Source: Phycisphaeraceae bacterium (GTDB lineage Bacteria > Planctomycetota > Phycisphaerae > Phycisphaerales > Phycisphaeraceae). Taken from it: a DNA stretch of 5,598 bases. The notes beneath the pieces were generated by a model. That model ran no database searches, was not told the DNA's origin, and worked only from the letters and a program-made list of their open reading frames with translations. Position 1 is the first letter of the stretch. Each line of letters starts with the position of its first letter. The stretch is taken from contig SKPT01000292.1 in the NCBI GenBank assembly GCA_007119405.1, forward strand, positions 1 to 5,598, read 5' to 3'. The translations under genes were made by a program, and so were the position numbers. Positions 1 through 5,598 of the stretch are shown one piece after another.

Positions 1-91
1 GAAAGGCTGGGTCGTACTCCAGATCCTCGCCACAGGGCGCGTCGGCCGATAGTGGCTCCGTCAGCGCTGACACATCAACATCGCTGGCCAT
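1..91 (-). CDS. tssA: Type VI secretion TssA (ImpA-family), N-terminal fragment
   Basis: Reading leftward from the ATG at 91-89 gives 30 codons with no stop before the window edge. After a short start (MASDVDVSALTE) comes PLSADAPCGEDLEYDPAF, which matches the signature at the beginning of the ImpA N-terminal domain (a P-I/L-S-x-D-x-PCGEDLxYDPxF pattern). In known type VI secretion systems TssA is a cytoplasmic protein that helps position the baseplate and prime or cap the growing sheath-tube; some relatives have other C-terminal domains and roles, and that part is outside the window. The signature normally lies about 10-15 residues from the start, so the ATG at 91 fits. An in-frame TTG directly before it (94-92) is a less likely start. 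No strong ribosome site precedes it. The gene is divergent from the TpsB gene. Family membership is quite secure for so short a piece; the exact subtype and whether a full type VI cluster follows are unknown. Confidence 0.82.
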   Translation of the reverse strand, partial: MASDVDVSALTEPLSADAPCGEDLEYDPAF

Positions 92-202
92 CAACTCGTC
101 CCGACTACGTCTGCGATGACCCGCCCAAGCCCCGGGACGGCCCGACCGGCCATCGGTCAGCCACCGCTCTGATCGACTCCTACGCTGGTTTTCAACCCCC
201 GC

Positions 203-216
203 CGCGAAGCTTCGCG
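203..216. promoter_or_regulatory. 14-bp perfect palindrome, candidate operator
   Basis: CGCGAAGCTTCGCG reads the same on both strands. It is flanked by similar C-rich direct repeats (CAACCCCCGCC at 193-203 and CAAACCCCCCGCC at 218-230). It lies 112 bases upstream of the tssA start and 307 upstream of the TpsB start. No T-run follows on either strand, so it does not look like a terminator. Binding by a dimeric regulator is a guess from symmetry and location only. Confidence 0.35.
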
Positions 217-233
217 CCAAACCCCCCGCCCGC

Positions 234-267
234 AACATGTCGATTGAAAGGCACGCGAATACATGTT
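234..267. repeat. 7-bp inverted repeat AACATGT / ACATGTT
   Basis: AACATGT at 234-240 and its reverse complement ACATGTT at 261-267 are separated by 20 bases, centre to centre about 27 bases. Each half contains the self-complementary ACATGT. This could be a pair of half-sites for a regulator of either flanking gene, but a repeat this short may occur by chance. Confidence 0.2.
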
Positions 268-332
268 CCTCCTGTCCCGGCTCGGAGACGGCGAAAAGCG
301 CCATCACACGGATGTAGGACAATCCCCAGTCC

Positions 333-348
333 CCTTGCCCGGGCAAGG
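333..348. promoter_or_regulatory. 16-bp perfect palindrome, candidate operator
   Basis: CCTTGCCCGGGCAAGG is perfectly symmetric. Its centre (340.5) lies about 38 bases upstream of the proposed -35 element of the TpsB operon and roughly 75 bases upstream of the expected transcription start, a place where activators often bind. A perfect 16-bp palindrome is uncommon in 432 bases by chance (order of 1 in 100 with even base composition, more likely in GC-rich DNA). No poly-T follows, so a terminator is unlikely. The binding protein is unknown. Confidence 0.4.
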
Positions 349-378
349 TAAACACCGCAGCCAACGGCGTCAAGAGAA

Positions 379-408
379 TTTTCACCGCTGGCTTAACTTT
401 GCCATAAT
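379..408 (+). promoter_or_regulatory. Candidate extended -10 promoter for the TpsB-TpsA operon
   Basis: A -10 hexamer CATAAT (403-408, five of six matches to TATAAT) is preceded by TGC at 400-402, giving an extended -10 motif. A weak -35 hexamer TTTTCA (379-384, four of six) lies 18 bases upstream. Transcription would start near 415, leaving a leader of about 109 bases before the ATG at 524. It is one of the few AT-rich patches in this GC-rich window. It also argues against the longer upstream ATG at 263 as the TpsB start, because that start would precede the promoter. Confidence 0.42.
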
Positions 409-523
409 CGGGCCTTTCACTCCTTTGCCGGCTGTCGCCTGGCCGCGGTACACTCCCCACCCGTCAGGGGGAACCCGCGCATCGCCATGGGGCGCAATCC
501 TTGCCCCCGCTCATGGTCACCCG

Positions 524-2527
524 ATGAGACGCTACGCCGCAGCCCTCCATCACCGCGCCCGACTGCTCGCGGCGACGATCGCCCTGACGGGTGTGATCGC
601 CTCGATCGCTCCCGCCGGCGCTGACGAGGGCCCGATCCGCCAACTGCCCCCGGCTCCGCCGACGCCGGCGCCGCTCGACCCGCCGCCCGAGCCCGACCCC
701 GAGCCTGACGCGCCCGACCCGCCGGCCCGCGACGATGGTCCCCGCTTTGAGATCGACCACTTCGCCGTGATCTACCTGCGGCCCGACCCGCGCCTGCCAC
801 CGGTCGACGAGCTGCGCAACCGACGCTTCCAGTTGGGCCTGGATGAGCAGGGCGACTACGTGGCCCCGGCCATGGCCGACCGGGTCGTCACCGTCACCCT
901 CGCCGGGCTCTCCGACGACCTGCTCCGCCGCTTCGGCGCCTCGGCCTTGCAGACCATCAGCACCGGCATCGTCGAGCACCTCAACGCCCGCGGCTTCTCC
1001 GGCGTCCTGGCCCTGCCCGCCCCCGAGCAGATCAGCCCCGACGGCCAGGACCTGCGCGAGCCCAACCAGCGCCACCTCGCCTTCGTCATCCACACGGCCA
1101 CGGTCGGCCAGCTCCGCACGCTGGCGCGCGGGCCGCGCTTCGGCGACGACGTTGACCCCGAAAATCACCCCGCCCACCGCCGCATCCTCGCACACGCTCC
1201 GCTGACGCCCGGCCCGCCGCACGGCGACCTGCTGCGCACCGACGAGCTCGACGAATACCTCTACGCCCTGAACCGCCACCCCGGCCGGCGCGTCGAGCTC
1301 GCCGTCGCCCCCGGCCACGAGCCCGGCGAGGTCGCGCTGGACTTCCTCGTCAGCGAACGCCGGCCCTGGCTCGTCTACTTCCAGACCTCCAACACCGGCA
1401 GCGAGTCGATCGGCCAGTGGCGCCAGCGCTTCGGCTTCATCCACCACCAACTGACCAACCGCGATGACGTCCTGGCGCTCGACTACCTCACCGCCGGCTT
1501 CGAGGACACCCACGCCGTCACCGGCTCCTACGAGGCCCCCCTGCCCGACGCACACCGCTGGCGCTACCGCCTCGGCGCCGCCTACTCCGAGTTCACCGCC
1601 CGCGACGTCGGCCTGCTCGGCGAGGATTTCCGCGGCAGGCAGTGGTCCGCCCGCGCCGACCTCATCTGGAACCTCCACCAGCACCAGCAACTCTTCCTCG
1701 ACCTGCTCGTCGGGGCCCAGTACCGCCACATCGAGGTCGAGAACCAGCTCTTCCAGCAGCACGGCAAGACCCCCTTCTTCCTGCCCACCGTCGCCCTGGA
1801 ACTGGAGCGCCGCACCGACGTCGCCGAGACGTTCGGCTCACTGCAATGGAGCCATAACCTGCCCGGCGTCGCGGGCACCGACCTCAACGAGATGCGCCAG
1901 CTCGGCCGCATGGGCCTGCGCGAGCGGGACCGGGACTTCATGCTCCTGACCGGCGAGCTCAGCCACGCCTTCTTCCTCGAGCCGGTGCTCAACCGCGCCG
2001 CCTTCGACGACCCGTCCACGCCCGGTTCCTCGACCCTGGCGCACCAGATCGCCCTGAGCGTGCGCGGCCAGTACTCGTTCCGGAATCGGCTCGCGCCGCA
2101 GTTCCAGCAGACGCTGGGCGGCCTGCACACCGTGCGGGGCTATCCCGAGGCCATCCTGCCCGGCGACTCGAGCCTGGTCGCCACCGCCGAGTACCGCCTG
2201 CACCTGCCCCGCCTGCTCCGCCCGGGCCCGCGCGACCAGAGCCTGCTCCTGGGCCGGCCCTTCCGCTTCCGCCCCGAGACGGTCTACGGCCGGCCGGACT
2301 GGAACCTCATGCTCCGCGGCTTCGTCGACGTCGGCCGCGTCTGGACCTACGAGCAGGCCGCCTTCGCCCCCGACGAGCACACCCTCTTCGGCACGGGCGT
2401 CGGTGTCGAGTTCACCTACAAGCACAACCTCGCTCTCCGCGCCGACTACGGCGTGGCCCTGCGCGAAGCCCGGGACACGGAAGTCAGCGATCGGCGCTTA
2501 CATATTGTCGTTTCCGTCGTATATTGA
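524..2527 (+). CDS. TpsB outer-membrane transporter (ShlB/FhaC/HecB family, two-partner secretion)
   Basis: This 667-residue protein should form the outer-membrane pore that exports the TpsA protein encoded next to it. Residues 1-33 form a signal peptide (basic start, hydrophobic 14-28, probable cut after AGA at 31-33). A Pro/Asp/Glu-rich linker covers about 42-72. The POTRA region covers about 74-280; its last part (YLYALNRHPGR at 245-255, then PGHEPGEV and SERRPW) fits the second POTRA and barrel entry of TpsB proteins. The barrel runs from about 282 to the end, with the loop motif VRGY at 537-540, the strand motif GFVDVGRVW at 599-607, GTGVGVEF at 623-630, and a C-terminal aromatic Tyr as in outer-membrane proteins. 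The frame is open from an ATG at 263, but the ATG at 524 is chosen because the signal peptide starts there and the 87 upstream residues look random. No Shine-Dalgarno is visible. The first POTRA-like part (about 130 residues) is longer than usual. The family call is firm; the substrate is inferred from the neighbour. Confidence 0.93.
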   Translation: MRRYAAALHHRARLLAATIALTGVIASIAPAGADEGPIRQLPPAPPTPAPLDPPPEPDPEPDAPDPPARDDGPRFEIDHFAVIYLRPDPRLPPVDELRNRRFQLGLDEQGDYVAPAMADRVVTVTLAGLSDDLLRRFGASALQTISTGIVEHLNARGFSGVLALPAPEQISPDGQDLREPNQRHLAFVIHTATVGQLRTLARGPRFGDDVDPENHPAHRRILAHAPLTPGPPHGDLLRTDELDEYLYALNRHPGRRVELAVAPGHEPGEVALDFLVSERRPWLVYFQTSNTGSESIGQWRQRFGFIHHQLTNRDDVLALDYLTAGFEDTHAVTGSYEAPLPDAHRWRYRLGAAYSEFTARDVGLLGEDFRGRQWSARADLIWNLHQHQQLFLDLLVGAQYRHIEVENQLFQQHGKTPFFLPTVALELERRTDVAETFGSLQWSHNLPGVAGTDLNEMRQLGRMGLRERDRDFMLLTGELSHAFFLEPVLNRAAFDDPSTPGSSTLAHQIALSVRGQYSFRNRLAPQFQQTLGGLHTVRGYPEAILPGDSSLVATAEYRLHLPRLLRPGPRDQSLLLGRPFRFRPETVYGRPDWNLMLRGFVDVGRVWTYEQAAFAPDEHTLFGTGVGVEFTYKHNLALRADYGVALREARDTEVSDRRLHIVVSVVY

Positions 2528-2576
2528 ACCGATGGGGCGAGTCCCGGTCCCTGCCTCGGGGCCCGGTGTCGGGAAG

Positions 2577-2581
2577 AGGAG
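2577..2581 (+). promoter_or_regulatory. Ribosome binding site of the TpsA gene
   Basis: AGGAG at 2577-2581, within a purine-rich stretch from 2571 to 2584, ends seven bases before the ATG at 2589. It fixes the TpsA start, unlike the TpsB start, which has no visible site. The 61-base gap between the TpsB stop (2525-2527) and this ATG has no stem followed by a T-run, so the two genes are probably co-transcribed. Confidence 0.65.
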
Positions 2582-2588
2582 AGACCGC

Positions 2589-5500
2589 ATGCCTTCAGTT
2601 GCCCCTGGACGCCGCGGCAGCGCACGCCGCCGGCGGCTGGCCCGCCTGGCCGCGGCCGTCGCGCTGGCCGGCGGCCTGGCCCACGCCCAGCCCGGCGTCG
2701 AGCTCAGCGACGTCCCGCCCGTCGGCGACGTGCTCTTCGACGGCGACACCGTCATCGTCGACCCCCAGGCCGGCACCATCAACATCCAGGCCAGCGACGG
2801 CGCGATCATCAACTACGCCCGCTTCAACATCGCCCCCGGCCAGACCGTCTCCTTCGACCAGCCCGGCGCCCTGAGCCGGGTCCTCAACCGCATCGACTCC
2901 GGCGACCCGACCACCATCCAGGGCAACCTGCACGCCAACGGCATCGTCTACCTCGTCAACCCCGCGGGCATCACCTTCGCCGGCGACGCCGTCATCGACG
3001 TCGGGGGCATCTACGCCGCCGCCGCCGAGCTCTCCGACGCCGACTTCCAGAACCACCTGCACCGCTTCCAGCCCCAGGGCGACGTGCGGGTTGCCGATGC
3101 CTCGGTGACCATCGACGCCCAGCACGTGGCGGCGCTGATCGGCCGGCACGTCGAAAACCTGGGCACCATCCGCGTGCCCGACGGCACCATCGCCCTGGCC
3201 GCCGGCGACGACGTGCTGCTGGCCCGCCGCGACGGCCACATCGTCATCCGCCTCGACGCCCCGAGCCCGGGCACCGTCGAGCAGGGCCCGGCCGCCGTGA
3301 CCGACGCGCGGCAGATCTCCATGGCCGCGGGCGACGTCTACGCCCTGGCGATGCGCGACCGCGACGTGCTCGTCCAGGGCGGCCAGGCCCCCGGCGACGG
3401 GACGGGCGAATATGAGCACGACGACGACCCCGCCGGCGACCTGACGCTCTACCAGGAGGAGCTGGAGCACGCCGCCACGCTCGCCGGCGGCGGGGCGGCA
3501 ATCGACCTGTCCACCAACCAGCAGATCGCCCTCGCCGCGATGGACGGTGGGCTGCTCGAGCTCGCCGGCGACGCCGGGCTGACGCTCACCGCCGCGGAGA
3601 TTGCATTCGACGCCAGCGCCGACGTGCGCACGCACGCCGGGCACGTGGCGCTCGAGGCCGACACCATCGACGCCGCCGAAGTGACGATCGACACCACCGC
3701 GCCGACACCCGGTGACCCGGCCGGCACGCTGACGGTCCTGGCCGACGCCGGCTTCACGGCCGGGGCGCTCAACGTCGGGGACCTGCTCGCGCAGGTCACG
3801 GCCGGGGACCTGGCCGTGAGCAACGCCCTGGGCGCCGGCGACGTCGAAATCGCCGCGGCGAACGTGAGCCTGGCCTCCGTCGACGCCGGCGAGCTGACCG
3901 TCGACGCCGGCGCGGCCCTGGCCGTGACCGGTCCGCTCTCGGCCACGCAGGCGCAGCTCACGGCCGAGCAGATCGACCTCGCCCAGGTGAGCCTCGCCGG
4001 CCCGATGATCGCCACGGCCCTGGATGGCGCCTTGACCTTGTCCGGCGCCCTGACCGCCCAGCGCGCCGAATTACAGGCCGACGATATCGAGCTCCAGGGA
4101 GTCGAGCTGGCCGACGACCTGCTCGCCCTGACGCCGGGCGAGTTGGTGATCGGCGGCACGCTCGCGGCATCGTCGGCGGACCTCGCCGCCGGGAGCATCG
4201 CGCTGGCGGGCGTCGAGGTCGATGAGCTGATTGCCGACGTCGACGCGGAACTGGACGTGGCCGACCGCCTCGCCGCCGACCTCGCCCTGCTCAGCGCCGG
4301 GCAGATCAACCTTGCCCAGGTCGACGCCGGCACGCTGACGGCCAGCACGGCCGGGGCGCTGACGGCCACCGGCGCACTGACGGCCGACAGCGCCACGATC
4401 ACGGCCGGGCAGATCCAGCTCGCGGACGTGACCGTCACGGGGCTGCTGGACGTGTTCGCCAACGCGGGCCCGCTGAGCGTCGGCGGCACGCTGGCCGCCG
4501 GGCAGGCCGAGCTGCGCGGCCCGAGCATGTCGCTGGCGGACGTGGAGGTGGCCACGCTCTTCACCGCTCAGGCCGGGGCCGGCGATGTCACGATCGCCGG
4601 CCAGTTGCTCGGCGACGACGTGGCGCTCGAGGCGGCGGGGATGGTGACCGTCACGGGCCAGGTCGGCAGCGACGTGCGGCCGGTGACGAGCCTGGACGTC
4701 GCCGCCGGCTCGAACCTTGGCCTGAGCCTTGGCCAGGTCACGGCCGACGGGCACGTCCGGCTGCACGCCCCCACCGGCGCGGTGACGCTGCTGGGCCCAC
4801 TCACCGCCGGCACTGCCGATCTGCAAGGCCACGGCATCGAGCTCGCCGACGCCACGCTCGCCGCCAGCCTCATGGCCGACGCGCAGTCCGGCGGACTGAG
4901 CATCGCGGCGCTGACCGCCGGGCAGGCGACGCTGCACGGCAACGCCGTCTCGCTCGACAGCGCCACACTCGCCGGCCCGCTGAACGTCGTCGCCGGCGGC
5001 CCGGTCAACATCGCCAACGAGCTTGAAGCCGCCGAGGCCACCATCGTCGGCAGTGGCGTCACGCTCGATCGCGTCGAGCTCACCGGCACGCTCGACGTCG
5101 ACGCGGCCGACGCGCTGACGATCGCCGGCCCCCTCGACGCCGACGCCGCCACGCTCGCCGGCAGCGAGATCAGCCTCGCCTCGGTCGATCTCGCCGGCTC
5201 GCTCGACGCCGAGGCCGACCAGTCGCTCGCCGCCACGGGCCCGATCACCGCGGCCGGGGCATTGCTCGGCGGCGACGAGGTCACCCTGGCCGGCGTCGCG
5301 GTCACCGGCATGCTCACGGTGAACGCGACCGGCGCCGTGGCCATCACCGACCACCTCGCCGCCGACGCCGCCAGCGTGCTCGGCAGCGACGTGGAACTGG
5401 CAAGCGTCGATGTCGATGACACGTTCGACGTTGACGCCGGTGGCGCGCTGACGATCGGCGAGCACCTCGCCGCAGGCGCCGCAACGCTGACCGGGCAGGC

Positions 5501-5598
5501 CGTGATGCTCGATAGCGCCGATGTCGGCGGCGCACTTGGCGCCACGGCGACGAGCGGAGCCGTCAGCGCCGCCGGCGCGATCACCGCCGGCCAGGCGA
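2589..5598 (+). CDS. TpsA-type secreted filamentous haemagglutinin-like repeat protein, partial at the C-terminus
   Basis: The frame is open for 1003 codons from the ATG at 2589 to the window edge, with no stop. Residues 1-33 form a signal peptide with a very basic start (RRGSARRRRLAR), a core AAAVALAGGL and a probable cut after AHA. Residues about 44-150 form the TPS (haemagglutinin activity) domain: INYARFNIAPGQTVSF, SRVLNRI, NPAGI at 124-128 and GGIYAAAA. This domain is what TpsB recognises. Residues about 170-260 continue as beta-helix (NLGTIRVPDGTIALAAGDDV). An acidic stretch, GEYEHDDDPAGD, lies at 273-284. From 422 on, 37-residue repeats fill the rest. The visible part has no Lys, Cys or Trp, and no Tyr after residue 288. 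The protein is probably a long surface beta-helix serving in adhesion, surface structure or contact with other cells; the role depends on the unseen C-terminus, which could carry an anchor or a toxin domain. The family call is strong, the function open. Confidence 0.9.
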   Translation, partial: MPSVAPGRRGSARRRRLARLAAAVALAGGLAHAQPGVELSDVPPVGDVLFDGDTVIVDPQAGTINIQASDGAIINYARFNIAPGQTVSFDQPGALSRVLNRIDSGDPTTIQGNLHANGIVYLVNPAGITFAGDAVIDVGGIYAAAAELSDADFQNHLHRFQPQGDVRVADASVTIDAQHVAALIGRHVENLGTIRVPDGTIALAAGDDVLLARRDGHIVIRLDAPSPGTVEQGPAAVTDARQISMAAGDVYALAMRDRDVLVQGGQAPGDGTGEYEHDDDPAGDLTLYQEELEHAATLAGGGAAIDLSTNQQIALAAMDGGLLELAGDAGLTLTAAEIAFDASADVRTHAGHVALEADTIDAAEVTIDTTAPTPGDPAGTLTVLADAGFTAGALNVGDLLAQVTAGDLAVSNALGAGDVEIAAANVSLASVDAGELTVDAGAALAVTGPLSATQAQLTAEQIDLAQVSLAGPMIATALDGALTLSGALTAQRAELQADDIELQGVELADDLLALTPGELVIGGTLAASSADLAAGSIALAGVEVDELIADVDAELDVADRLAADLALLSAGQINLAQVDAGTLTASTAGALTATGALTADSATITAGQIQLADVTVTGLLDVFANAGPLSVGGTLAAGQAELRGPSMSLADVEVATLFTAQAGAGDVTIAGQLLGDDVALEAAGMVTVTGQVGSDVRPVTSLDVAAGSNLGLSLGQVTADGHVRLHAPTGAVTLLGPLTAGTADLQGHGIELADATLAASLMADAQSGGLSIAALTAGQATLHGNAVSLDSATLAGPLNVVAGGPVNIANELEAAEATIVGSGVTLDRVELTGTLDVDAADALTIAGPLDADAATLAGSEISLASVDLAGSLDAEADQSLAATGPITAAGALLGGDEVTLAGVAVTGMLTVNATGAVAITDHLAADAASVLGSDVELASVDVDDTFDVDAGGALTIGEHLAAGAATLTGQAVMLDSADVGGALGATATSGAVSAAGAITAGQA
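3852..5598 (+). repeat. Array of 37-residue beta-helix repeats within TpsA (13 full units plus one cut)
   Basis: Units of 36-38 residues can be laid end to end: seven in 3852-4631 (residues 422-681), six in 4827-5492 (747-968), and a fourteenth cut off at 5598. Each unit has two halves of about 18 residues. The first half follows G-x-x-[IV]-x-L-A-x-V-x-[LV]-x-G-x-L; the second follows G-x-L-x-[IV]-x-G-x-L-x-A-x-x-A-x-L. The alternating hydrophobic pattern with Gly at turns fits two rungs of a right-handed beta-helix per unit. Units 8-13 are all exactly 37 residues, while units 1-7 vary from 36 to 38. The DNA copies are well diverged, so this is old duplication held by protein structure rather than a fresh tandem array. 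Confidence 0.85.
4632..4826 (+). other. 65-residue irregular segment interrupting the TpsA repeat array
   Basis: Residues 682-746 do not fit the 37-residue register. The second half (from about 718, with GAVTLLGPLTAGTADLQ at 730-746) looks like the second rung of a normal unit. The first half contains QVGSDVRPVTSLDVAAG, a segment similar in style to linkers in other large haemagglutinin-like proteins. The most economical reading is one ordinary unit with about 28 extra residues, possibly a loop protruding from the helix. It is in frame and has the same base composition as its surroundings. Confidence 0.55.

Larger units (their letters stand above)
92..523. other. Divergent intergenic region, no convincing gene
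   Basis: These 432 bases separate the leftward tssA start from the rightward TpsB start, so they should carry promoters for both. One plus frame stays open across 1-351, but its translation is rich in Pro, Arg and Ser, shows no domain, and would overlap tssA, so it is not called. The base composition differs from the genes: there are AT-richer patches near 181-270 and 370-410 and runs of five and six C at 196-200 and 222-227. It holds two perfect palindromes, an ACATGT inverted repeat and a promoter-like element, listed separately. No convincing promoter for tssA was found: a TTGAAA exists on the minus strand at 195-190 but no good -10 lies 16-18 bases beyond it. Confidence 0.7.

Noticed and set aside
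2..52. A possible C-terminal end of an upstream plus-strand gene, 16 codons ending at TAG 50-52
   Set aside because: It is fully antisense to the tssA fragment, whose ImpA signature is far more convincing.
203..222. Minus-strand TGGCGCG-N4-TTCGC as a sigma-54 promoter for tssA
   Set aside because: The invariant GC of the -12 element is not at the right place, and the match is produced by the palindrome itself.
196..227. C5 and C6 tracts as phase-variation switches
   Set aside because: They are short, lie about 300 bases from the TpsB start and about 105 bases or more upstream of the tssA start, and do not sit in a promoter spacer or reading frame that I can define.
157..264. Minus-strand 35-codon frame with AGGAGG at 273-268 just before its ATG
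   Set aside because: Only three bases separate AGGAGG from the ATG, and the peptide (Cys-Cys, Gly and Arg rich) looks random. A leader peptide for tssA cannot be excluded but has no support.
1..351. Plus-strand open frame across 1-351 (99 codons from a GTG at 52)
   Set aside because: The translation is Pro/Arg/Ser-rich with no domain or signal. It overlaps the recognised tssA start on the other strand and runs through the regulatory region.
454..472. Small hairpin TCCCC / GGGGA in the TpsB leader
   Set aside because: A five-pair stem with a nine-base loop is common in GC-rich DNA, and there is no riboswitch-like or terminator-like context.
263..523. An 87-residue N-terminal extension of TpsB from the ATG at 263
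   Set aside because: A good signal peptide starts at the ATG at 524, the upstream residues look non-coding, and the probable promoter lies inside the extension.
464..1762. A 432-codon antisense open frame opposite the TpsB gene
   Set aside because: Val/Gly/Ala/Glu-rich mirror of a GC-rich coding strand; no domain, and the plus-strand gene is certain.
3014..3026. GCC triplet run as a slipped-strand microsatellite
   Set aside because: Only four copies, encoding the conserved YAAAA part of the TPS domain; triplet change would not shift the frame.
2595..5584. Several long antisense frames opposite the TpsA gene (349, 371, 464 and 338 codons)
   Set aside because: They arise because a repetitive GC-rich gene rarely makes stop codons on the opposite strand. 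Their proteins are low-complexity mirrors of the repeats.

Overview
The window is very GC-rich, and its two main genes use almost only G or C at the third codon position. It suggests a Gram-negative (diderm) bacterium. The layout of the secreted protein (a short filamentous-haemagglutinin N-terminal domain ending in an NPAGI motif and a GGIYAAAA stretch, followed by long alanine/aspartate-rich repeats) resembles large surface proteins of Planctomycetota, perhaps Phycisphaerae. That placement is inference from recalled family resemblance; a GC-rich proteobacterium cannot be excluded.

Layout. Positions 1-91 (minus strand) hold the first 30 codons of a type VI secretion TssA/ImpA-family gene that leaves the window on the left. 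Positions 92-523 are a 432-base divergent intergenic region with no convincing gene. It contains two perfect palindromes (14 and 16 bp), a 7-bp inverted repeat and a plausible extended -10 promoter pointing right. Positions 524-2527 (plus) encode a 667-residue outer-membrane TpsB transporter (ShlB/FhaC/HecB family): signal peptide, Pro/Asp-rich linker, POTRA region and 16-stranded-type barrel with a VRGY motif. After a 61-base gap with no terminator, 2589 to the right edge (plus) is the first 1003 codons of its likely TpsA substrate, a secreted filamentous protein still open at the window end.

How the genes work together. TpsB and TpsA form a two-partner (type Vb) secretion pair in the order B-A. 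TpsA would be exported to the periplasm by its signal peptide, recognised by the POTRA domains through its N-terminal TPS domain, and threaded through the TpsB barrel to fold as a long beta-helix outside the cell. From residue about 422 the TpsA chain is built of about 37-residue units (13 complete and one cut by the window edge), each looking like two beta-helix rungs, with one 65-residue irregular segment in the middle. The visible 1003 residues contain no Lys, Cys or Trp. The divergent tssA shows that a type VI secretion locus probably lies to the left, so two contact-type secretion systems share one regulatory region.

No RNA gene, CRISPR array, insertion sequence or attachment site was seen. 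The most notable points are the TssA fragment (easy to miss because it is cut by the window edge), the regular two-rung repeat array with its interruption, and the palindromes between the two secretion loci.
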